Below, piece after piece: positions 29,877-38,458 of a DNA stretch of 64,000 nt (position 1 is the first letter of the stretch; each line of letters begins with the position of its first letter). Source of the stretch: Moesziomyces globuligerus (Eukaryota > Basidiomycota > Ustilaginomycetes > Ustilaginales > Ustilaginaceae); assembly GCA_030849465.1 (NCBI GenBank), contig JARVLF010000019.1:620001-684000 (forward strand). The letters run 5' to 3'. Position numbers and translations under genes: made by a program. Under the pieces are notes generated by a model, which saw nothing but the letters and a program-made list of their open reading frames with translations, was not told the DNA's origin and searched no databases.

Positions 29877-32085
29877 CAGTAAGACAGACAACCTTCGATC
29901 CAGGCGGTGATGCCTGCTGCTTCCCTCACAAAATCCCTTTGAGAGCTAGCGTACCCGGATAAGCACAATACTTGTTGCGGGGCCCCAGATTGACGAGCTT
30001 GACCTGCCTGCCAGGCCGAGTTGATAGTTCCGCTTCTTAGCCTTGCACACCTCGATGGCTCGCTTTACAGACGCACGGAGATCTAGAGCTGGTTGCGACA
30101 TTCTTGATGCCTTTTTCGCGAATTTCTCTCCTCGGTTCAAAGGGAAGCGGATGGCATCATTCGGCTAGTCGCTGGCTCGATCGGCAAGGGAGGAGGTACA
30201 GTCGAAAACAGCTTGTTGGTGCCCTGCGTCGCTTAATTTACCTCGAGCACTTTTCCGGCGAAATCTGGAGGCTTCGTGTGTGGGCCTTGGAACCTCGCTC
30301 GGGAATCTCGGTTCACGCGTTCATGTCTCCTTACCAGTCTCGGCACATCCAAGACTTCGAGCTTTGGCACTCTCTGTAGTATTATTTTATAACCCGCTAT
30401 CTTGTATATATAATACAGGGCGTCAGCCTTACTGTTTTCGCCACCTGCTGAGGTGGAACTCGCGAATTCAAGGTGGAACGCCTTTGCAATCCTGAGGAGT
30501 CTGCCGATTCGACAAAATGTACTGATGGAGTATAAGAGCCCTTAATCTCGCAAATGTGGGTCTGAAGCGCGAATGCAATCAGATGAAGTGAGTGAATTGA
30601 TCGATCGACCAGCTGCATCGACACTGCGGTCGTGATCTCCTTTTGTGGTGGATTTTCTGGAAACTCCTCACAAAATCACAGGCCTTTCTCTGCCTTTTCA
30701 GACTGTATTTTTTCCTTCCTTCTTTTTCGCACGCGTTCATCGTCAAAATACAGGAAACCCACCAAACTGAGCACAAGCTTCAAGTCAGTCAACTGTATAG
30801 TAATAGCATCGGCCACAGGGCAGAGAAAATACGATAGCCTGAGGCACCTGCGTGGAAATACGGGAAAGTATGCATATGCGACCAAAACTCTGCAGGCTGC
30901 CCGCAGTAGGGAGATTTCGCCGCCGTCGTCGTCGACTCACCTCGCGTATGCAGCTCGGCTGCAAGGATCTCGCCGATGATGATGTTTCGGGAGGATCTCG
31001 AGACGGCGCCGTCGTCAATTGATCCCACGAACGGATCCGACTTAGTCTGAAAGATATTTTCTATCATTCCGTAGGGGAGGAGGACGATAGGGAGCGTGAA
31101 AGCTTGGATCCGGCCTCAAGGCTCGAGTCGCCGTCTCAGGAACCATGTCGAGACGTGCTCCTGCTAAGCTTCACGAGACATTTCTCGAAGAGGCCGTCTC
31201 GAGTATGCAGGTTGGACGGAATTTGAACAACATGCATAAACCTGCATACTCGAGCTCGAGATGGGCCTCTAGATGGCGCGGCGAAACCTCCCTAGTCGCG
31301 CGCCTCGACGTCGGTCTCAAACCCCACTGCGTTGATTGTTTTGCTTTTTATGACCCCCTTTTCAAAACTTATTCAATCACGCTTTACCTTATTGCAGCCT
31401 TTTTGCCCTGGCATCGTCTTCATGTACTGTACCGTACTGCACAACCCCGCGAGAAAGTGCTTTGACTGTGCGGATGAACAGATCCCATCCCCTTACTGGG
31501 ACTGGAACACCCCACGATGAGCCTTACAGAGATCCTCACATGCGTGTCTCCCGACGCAGCTTTAGAACAGCTCCTATCTCACTGGCAAAGTCGAGTCCAT
31601 TGCCGTCGACAAATGATAGACGATCGCTGGCTTCAAGGATTGTTGCTGCTATGGTGAAGGGCTCTCTCACGGCGCCGTGTACCAGTACGTCAGTTGTATT
31701 TTGGGTCCGGCACGTTCGCCGAACAGCCGCTCGACTTGCTCCAACTGTCACTTGAACCCGTCAGGTTGCTCCCTTGTTATGCATCTCTTCTCGCGCACGC
31801 GAGCTTAGTTATACGCCGGGATTCATGCATCTTCGCACCTGCGCACCGCGTCCCATCACACGCGTACAAGGCGACAGTGTCCACAAGGGCCCTGTAAGGA
31901 GCCATACTAACGACAGACACAACATCGATACCTCGTACAGTCTTCGGTCTTGTTGCCAAGGCGTTCGAGATCAAGTGGAACGAGTCGGGAAGCCAAAATG
32001 GTACAGTACGATCAAGGGTCAGGGCGTCAAGAAACAGGTGACTGAAAATAGCACTAAAGAACTTGGAATTGATTCGTTGATCGAT
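29877..32085. other. Intergenic region between GH31 and the permease
   Basis: No supported gene in 2.2 kb. It holds TTGCGGGGCCCC at 29976-29986, a 14-bp-arm inverted repeat at 31198-31254, and GTACTGTACCGTACTG at 31424-31439. A GTACAGTAC is at 32001-32009. Confidence 0.5.
31198..31254. repeat. Inverted repeat with perfect 14-bp arms
   Basis: CTCGAGTATGCAGG (31198-31211) is repeated as its exact reverse complement at 31241-31254 around a 29-bp loop. It lies in a long gene-free region and may be a transposon scar or hairpin. Confidence 0.75.
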
Positions 32086-33801
32086 TCAAGCGTCCAAGGT
32101 GGCGACGTCCAGGTTGTTTTCCAGTTCCTTTTCGTCCTTGCTGTCCTTATGATAGGTGGTTTGAGCACCACTCTCCGAAGTAGGGGATCGTCTAGCATGG
32201 TAGAGGTCGAGCTCCGTCGACGCGAACTTGCGCGCAGGGATGCCATGGTTGAAGAGTTCGTCCATCTCGGCCGTGGTGCGGAAGCGCGTTTCAGGCAAAT
32301 GGAAGAACAGGATGACGAGGATAAGACCGCAGGTGCCGAGGTACAGGAAGGCACCTCTGGCGCCCCAGTTCCAAGCATCTGGCGAGAGCATTCGCGGGGT
32401 GAGGGTGTTGGTCACGAGACCAGTGAGAACGTAGGTCAATCGAGCAAGAACAATGGACTTGGCAAGCAGGCGGCTCGAAGGGATCTCGGCGATGATCGTG
32501 TATGCGCCAGGGCCGATCGTGCAGTTGTAGGCAAGAGCAAAGGTGATGAGAAGCGAACCAATGGCCCAAGAGATCGACGTCGAGTTGAAGAAGCCAAGTG
32601 CGCCGATGAGGATCAGATGGAGGCAGCAAAGGCCAGCGCCAAGCAAGTAGAGCGTTCGACGACCCATACATCGAAGGATGAACCACGAGGAGACGACCCC
32701 GATCATGTAAGTCGTGTTCATGACGATGTTGAGGTTGAAAGCATTGTCTTGGCTGAGACCAGCACGACGGAAGAAGACGACCGAGTACGACATCAAGGGG
32801 TTGCCGCACCACCATTGAAGCGCATAGACGATGCAGACCAACAGGGTTCGTCGGATATTGGCCTTGCGGAAGCATTCCAGGTAGGAGGCACCACGAGTCT
32901 CTGCCTTTTCGAGTGCGTTTGTGTGACGCATGAGACAGACGTGATTCTCGATGTGTGTTTCGTCTTCGCCGCTTTGCGTGGTCTGCATCCTCCGAAGCGA
33001 AGCCTTGGCTTCCTCGAACCTTCCCTTGCGGGCATAGTGCCAAGGCGATTCAGGAGCGAAGTACGCAATCAGGAACAGTGGCACGGGCCAAACCCACTGC
33101 AGCGCAAATGGCATCCGCCATGCCCACTGACCGGCCATGTTGAGGGTCGCACGGACGACGATCGAGCTGAGGAAGATGCCAAGGCCCCAACAGAAGCACA
33201 CGTACGAGGTCATGTACGGGCGCAGCTGAGTAGGGCAAATCTCGGCCGCATAAGTCGTAGTGAGGGTTTGAAAGACGCCCCAAGGAATGCCCATGAGAAC
33301 TTCACCGGCGCTGAGCATCGGTAAAGACTGAGCGAAGACGGGGATAAAGATGGTGAGCGTCATGAAGACCATAGACGCCATGTAGACAGGTCGATAGCCC
33401 CAGCGGTCTGATGCCCAACCCTGTCCGAGCAAGCCAATGACTTCACCGACCAAAGCAGAGTTGGACAGACCGGTCTGCCAAGGAGCTGTAATGACCTTGG
33501 AATCCCCAACAACGGTCCCGAAGCGTTCGATAAAGGCGTTGGATCCATAGAAGGAGTTGATTACAACCACATCGTAGCCCTCCATGACTAACGCTGTGGA
33601 AAGCCCAAGACTCCAGAGAGCAGCTTTCCAATGCTTGCGGAAGGCGTTCACGACACCGAGGTCCTTCCTTTCATGGGTGGCTGCAGCTTCTGCACCGGCA
33701 ATGACCTTTTCGTAGTCACCGCCGAGCTCACTTTGAATAGCTTCGGCTTCATGCCCCTTGATATGAAGTACATCCTGCGATTCGCAGGAAGAGGTTGACA
33801 T
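32086..33801 (-). CDS. MFS transporter, maltose-permease/oligosaccharide type
   Basis: Plasma-membrane sugar:H+ symporter of 571 aa, single exon, started at the ATG 33801 (MSTSSCESQDVLHIKG); an in-frame extension to 33873 looks non-conserved. The sequence follows the alpha-glucoside permease (Mal31/Agt1) subfamily: LSTALVMEGYDVVVINSFYG at the first helix, GQGWASDRWGYRPVY, PTQLRPYMTSYV, FAPESPWHYARKGRFEEA, and the loop after helix 6 leading to ALQWWCGNPLMSY. The terminal LPETRFRTTAEMDELF replaces the usual PETKG motif. Its position between GH31 and the GH39-like/GH127 genes suggests it imports oligosaccharides released outside. The long plus-strand ORF over it (31774-33324) is a shadow. Confidence 0.88.
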   Translation of the reverse strand: MSTSSCESQDVLHIKGHEAEAIQSELGGDYEKVIAGAEAAATHERKDLGVVNAFRKHWKAALWSLGLSTALVMEGYDVVVINSFYGSNAFIERFGTVVGDSKVITAPWQTGLSNSALVGEVIGLLGQGWASDRWGYRPVYMASMVFMTLTIFIPVFAQSLPMLSAGEVLMGIPWGVFQTLTTTYAAEICPTQLRPYMTSYVCFCWGLGIFLSSIVVRATLNMAGQWAWRMPFALQWVWPVPLFLIAYFAPESPWHYARKGRFEEAKASLRRMQTTQSGEDETHIENHVCLMRHTNALEKAETRGASYLECFRKANIRRTLLVCIVYALQWWCGNPLMSYSVVFFRRAGLSQDNAFNLNIVMNTTYMIGVVSSWFILRCMGRRTLYLLGAGLCCLHLILIGALGFFNSTSISWAIGSLLITFALAYNCTIGPGAYTIIAEIPSSRLLAKSIVLARLTYVLTGLVTNTLTPRMLSPDAWNWGARGAFLYLGTCGLILVILFFHLPETRFRTTAEMDELFNHGIPARKFASTELDLYHARRSPTSESGAQTTYHKDSKDEKELENNLDVATLDA

Positions 33802-34654
33802 CTTGTATGGGCGTCGATGGGCGTTACTTCGGCTGTGCGGGAGCGGACAGTTTTGCAGGTGTTTCTGAGGCAAATAGTGGGAGGCGCACCGATCGTAAAT
33901 TGTGGGGTAATTTCGTAGCCACTTGCGAATTTCGCTTCGATTTTATGCGATTTTGGGGCCGAACATGCCGCTGTCAAAGATAGGCAAGTACGGATGCGCT
34001 GTTCCTGATTGCGGGGCCCCTTGGTTGTTGGCTGTTGCTTCTTTTGGCTATGCGCTCAAGATTGCCGGAGCAGATCACCTGAGCTTCTCACCATGTGGCC
34101 GAGAGACAGGGGGAAATGCACGCACACCTGACTCGGCAAACTGTCGGACACTCCCGAGTCGCCGGCAGATACGGAGTCTCCAGCGGATTTCCGACGGTCC
34201 GTTTTCCCCGTGCGCTTCCCTGACTGATTGGGTTTTTCTTGTAAGTAATAAAACAATAAATTAAAGGCTTTTCTCTAGTTGTCCGCCGGCCTCCAACCAA
34301 AGAGTACAACACAAGTAGGCCATAGTATCCAATGACCCTGCTTGCTCCTCAGCGTTTGCACAAAGGGTGATGGCCTGTGTTCGAGATTGAACCCTTCAGG
34401 GCTCGGATATCATATTTTCCGAGCCGAAACTTGACTCATTCGAAGAGAACCACAGGACTAGCGTAACACAACGGACGATGGTGACTCTCGGTGCGTGCAA
34501 AGTAAGGTGACGTCTGCGATGGGCAATGTGAAGGTCGACGACTTCTCCATGCGTTCAGTGCACAGCAGCACCTAGCACTACTGATGCCTGGCGTATGGCA
34601 CCAATGATTCGCAAGCAGACAACGGGATCTGAGTTAGATACAGTTCGGCCTGAG

Positions 34655-34790
34655 ATCTCGTTCTCGTCGGACATCTATCTCGTCCTCATCGGACATTCAT
34701 CTCGTGTCGTCGGACATCTCGTTCTCGTCGGGCATCTAGCCCGTTCTCGTCGGACATCACCACCTCGTCGGGCATCTTGTTCTCGTTGCG
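34655..34790. repeat. Degenerate minisatellite (about seven 17-22-bp units)
   Basis: Units of the form ATCTCGTTCTCGTCGGAC recur from 34655 to about 34790 with variable spacing and point changes (for example TCGTCGGGC variants). It is noncoding as far as I can see. Confidence 0.8.
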
Positions 34791-35572
34791 CGTCTCTCAC
34801 CTTAGCAGCAATGAATATTTTGATCCATGCGGGCCGCCTCTTCGATTCGCTCTTTTGATGCATCGAACGCCTAGCCAGGCAAGACGAGACGAGATGAAAT
34901 CCGCAAGCATCGAGAATTCAGGGCTTGCTTTGAGGAGATTGTTTGGCACAAAATCGCACTAATCTTGTGTCGGCAATCTTGGATCATCCCACCCTGTTTC
35001 GCTGAGGTTCTTCGGGAACACGCCTTGGGAACTTCCACGCTTCCGGACGTGTGATTTTCTTTTCTCTGCTTCGATCGCTTCTTTTTTTTCGACTATTAAT
35101 TTATTATTAATGCGTTGTGGCGTCTGTATTCAAAGCCACGCAGCAATTTGAAAGGTCGACGGGCATGCTTGAACCGCTGTGGGGTCAGCAGTTTTCCCCG
35201 CCACGCATCGGTAATCTTATCTCCTCACATCACAAGCGGGGCTTGAGCAGCAGATCTCCGGCGAAGGACCACCGACCCTTCGACATTTGCGGGGCCCCAC
35301 GACCTCGCGAAGAACAGTGTCCTCACAGTACAGTAAAAGAATCGAACGCACGTCAGGGGTAGTCAAAATTGCTGCGATCATGAATCAGTTGGGGTGTCTT
35401 ATGGTGCAGAGATGATCATTGCCACAGACGCTAATGTTGCACACTGAACGTCGCTGTCGTGCAGGGAGCGTCTTCGTACTAAGGAAATCGGTACGCTTCT
35501 GTTGCACTACACTTCGATGTACACTATCATGAACCGCAGACGTAGGTTTGTCGTGCTCAAGAGAACTTCAAG

Positions 35573-35580
35573 TATATAAG
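35573..35580 (+). promoter_or_regulatory. TATA box of the second secreted hydrolase
   Basis: TATATAAG lies 69-76 bp upstream of the ATG at 35649, a normal distance for a strongly regulated fungal gene. Confidence 0.65.
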
Positions 35581-35648
35581 CCTGTGATACGCCCGCTCCA
35601 TTCATGCAGTCAATCTATCCTTACCCTTTATCCGCTCAACTACCGAAA

Positions 35649-37031
35649 ATGAAGACCAACCCGAAGACCCTCCTTGTCACCGTTGCTACCGCTTTCACAG
35701 CGGTGACCGCTTCACCAGTCGCTCTGAAAAGAGCATCGGACACGACCGTCGTCCACCTAAACCAGTGCACCGGCAGCCCTCAGCACTTCGCTCAGGGAGT
35801 GCTTTACGGCGTCAACGGCACTAGCCCTCCCCAGTCGTACATTACCGATCTTGGCGTCAACTACCTCTCTGAGGGAGGCGCGCAGATCGATGCTCAACCA
35901 GCTGGCTATGCCGCCAACATGGCTTCATACCAGCGCCGATTCAATCAGCTGCTCGGAGGCTACCAGCGCATGCGGGCCGTCGGCGGAGTCACAATCGCCA
36001 AAATGGCCGACTTGTATGGCGCCGACGAGACCACGGGAAGCTCCTTCGTGTGGCCGGGCGACAATGGAGACTGGACCAAGTGGGACGCCTTTGTGCAGCA
36101 ATTTATCTCTGACATCAAAGCTCACAGTATGACGGCGGCCTATGTCCTACAGCTCGAGCCTTGGAATGAGCCCGATGTCAACTTCGGAGGTCGGCCTCAA
36201 TCGCAATTCAACGAGCTTTGGCGCAGAACCACCGTCGCTCTCCGCTCTGCTTTTGGTCCAAACACGAGCACTTATCTACCCATCGTCGGCCCGAGCACAG
36301 CAGGCAACCCAGGGTATAATAATGGTTGGTGGAACAGCTGGCTTTCGTCGATTCAGTCCAACGGGGGGACCTCGGTCCAGCCTGACGTATACAACTGGCA
36401 CATGGAAGGCGGCCTCCCCAATGATCCAGTTCCTCCAGCTCAAGCCCTGCCTGCTTACGTCAAGAAGTATGGACTCACTACCGGACTCGGCGTTCAGAAC
36501 AACGAGTTCGGACTACGGGAACAACAGGTTCCTGGATGGGCAGCTTGGTTTCACGCCCGTTACGAGCGTCTGAAGTTCAACGCCCTGCGCGGCAACTGGG
36601 CTCGCGGTGCGGCCTTGCTTGACAGTCTCGCAGATCTGCTAATCAAGAACTCGGATGGCTCCTACTCGCAGACGGGCGAGTACCAGACATACAAATTCTA
36701 CAAGCTGATGACAGGCGCGCCTTGCAACACGGACTCAGGGTCAAGCATCGATTCATATGCCGTCGGTGCAACCAACAACGTCACTGCGTTGATCGGAAGC
36801 GAAAATTTCTCCGGCACCTGGAACGTAAACTTCCAGAACATCAATTCGTATTTCGGAAGCGCTACTCAAGTTAAAGCCGATCTGATCTTCTTCCCGTATA
36901 GCAACGGCGGGGTCGTTAACGGGTGGACAACGAACTACACGAGAACGCTTGCTGTCAGCAACAATGCCGTTACAGCCTCGTTTAGCGTTGCGAACGGCAA
37001 GGACGCTTACGCAGTTCGGCTGCACACTTAA
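35649..37031 (+). CDS. Secreted clan-A glycoside hydrolase, GH39-like (paralogue 2)
   Basis: Predicted secreted hydrolase of 460 aa, from the ATG 35649 that opens a signal peptide (MKTNPKTLLVTVATAFTAVTA); an in-frame ATG at 35604 would mask it. Catalytic residues lie as in paralogue 1: LEPWNEPDVNFGG (acid/base about E174) and GVQNNEFGLREQQ (nucleophile about E286), with FNALRGNWARGAALLD following. The lysine-arginine pair soon after the signal (SPVALKRASD) could be a Kex2 site. Several N-glycosylation sequons are present. The two paralogues share layout and length but are clearly diverged (for example FVLLPHDLWGAD against TIAKMADLYGAD), so this is not a recent duplication. They may attack different linkages of the same plant polymer. 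The GH39-like placement is inferred from motifs. Confidence 0.8.
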   Translation: MKTNPKTLLVTVATAFTAVTASPVALKRASDTTVVHLNQCTGSPQHFAQGVLYGVNGTSPPQSYITDLGVNYLSEGGAQIDAQPAGYAANMASYQRRFNQLLGGYQRMRAVGGVTIAKMADLYGADETTGSSFVWPGDNGDWTKWDAFVQQFISDIKAHSMTAAYVLQLEPWNEPDVNFGGRPQSQFNELWRRTTVALRSAFGPNTSTYLPIVGPSTAGNPGYNNGWWNSWLSSIQSNGGTSVQPDVYNWHMEGGLPNDPVPPAQALPAYVKKYGLTTGLGVQNNEFGLREQQVPGWAAWFHARYERLKFNALRGNWARGAALLDSLADLLIKNSDGSYSQTGEYQTYKFYKLMTGAPCNTDSGSSIDSYAVGATNNVTALIGSENFSGTWNVNFQNINSYFGSATQVKADLIFFPYSNGGVVNGWTTNYTRTLAVSNNAVTASFSVANGKDAYAVRLHT

Positions 37032-38458
37032 CCCTCCGACACGAGGCAGGTCCGGTGAATCGTACAGCACCTCATCAACACCACTCGATGTCAAGATACA
37101 TCTAGAATGAAGCTTGTTGGAATGCATTGCTGTCAAGTCGCCTTCGAGCCCTGCATCGCTACTGGGAAGTGGCCAGAGAAAAGTCGGCTTTGATGTCCGA
37201 GTTCGACCTTGCTGCCATGCTGTTTGTTGGACCGCTGCACCGCTGGGAAGATTGAGCAGCTAATTTGGAGACTTTGGCCCTAGCAATGCTACGATCATGA
37301 GTGCAGTTATGAAACCCATCTCGACAGCGACAAGAATTCCACAATGGCCGTAGGGTAGACTCGCCGTTCCCAAAGGGATTCGGAAAGCCACAAAGATGCG
37401 GACTTGGTAAGAGACTTGATCCATGCAAAGGCAGCTACTCTGATAATCGGGTGATGCAATTTCGCTCGTCCATGTTGCGAAGGTGTCTTGGCGCGTAGAG
37501 ACCTCAATGCTTCACAGACCACTGCCACCGAGCAGCATGACTTTCCTGGGGCATGCTCTAGGAAATCAGGACGCCCCAGTCAGCGTGGCGTGCTAATCAC
37601 CATTGTCAATCGACGACCGAGCCGGAGACAATGAGAACGAACGGTCCCAGATACCTGATCCGTCTGCCGACACTGTTCAGGGCCGCGAAGGCTCCTCTCA
37701 AATACATGCCAGATTGGACCTCATCGTGACAGGCCGGATCTGGAGTGAGGCTAGCCTGCTAGCAATGTTGTAGTTCGAGAAAATATCCGCCAAGGCGAGA
37801 CCGGCGCAGGTAGCCAATGTGTCTGCGTCGCCACTCCAACTTGCTTGCGTCAAGATGATCGCCCGAGTTTTGCTCGACCGTGGGAGCAATTCGGGCTTAG
37901 AACAGGCCGAATTCGAAGGAAGTACCAACATCATCTTCTAAAGCTTCGGTCGTCGGCATATGGCGGTCCCACGCGACGAGCCACTGGAGGCTCAACGGGG
38001 ATACAGTGCTCAGCAGATGCAGCTGCAGAGCAGGTATCGCATTCGCCGTCTTATTGGCAGGGAGCTCACGGATCGCTGCAGTGGACGGCATTCTTGTTAG
38101 AAGGCGGGGTATTTGCCGAAGCGGAAGAGCCGAGATCGCCGGATTCGTCTCGAGATTGCCGCAACACCGTCTCGAAAGATTCCCTGCAGTTGACACCTGC
38201 AGGAATTCCGGCGGCAATCTTGATCCCGCAGGAACACCTACAATACATCATTCTCCTATTAATACTATTTCACCTTCCTATTTCCAACGGGCCAGATTGG
38301 TACTATTATACTGTACTGTACCGAACAGTACAATCAGATTTCATAGTACAGTACCGCCTGTACAAGAATGCCGAGACCGACGAGGAGAGTGACTGACAAC
38401 CTGTTTACCCGTCTGGGCGTCACGCGCTGCGCAGGAAGATGAGCACAGTGAGAGAGAG
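37032..38458. other. Intergenic region, 5' flank of the GH127 gene
   Basis: No supported gene. It holds a GCGGGGTA motif near 38104 (about 355 bp before the ATG). A dense cluster of GTAC-containing palindromes lies at 38311-38354 (CTGTACTGTACCGAACAGTAC and GTACAGTAC). Confidence 0.5.

Larger units (their letters stand above)
33802..35648. other. Intergenic region between permease and second secreted hydrolase
   Basis: No supported gene. It contains GCGGGGCCCC at 34011-34020 (about 210 bp upstream of the permease) and TGCGGGGCCCC at 35288-35298 (about 350 bp upstream of the hydrolase). Also present are a minisatellite at 34655-34790, an AT-rich stretch near 35080-35110, and a TATA box at 35573-35580. 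Confidence 0.55.

Noticed and set aside
31774..33324. 516-aa plus-strand ORF over the permease
   Set aside because: Charged low-complexity antisense frame; the minus strand gives a complete MFS protein.
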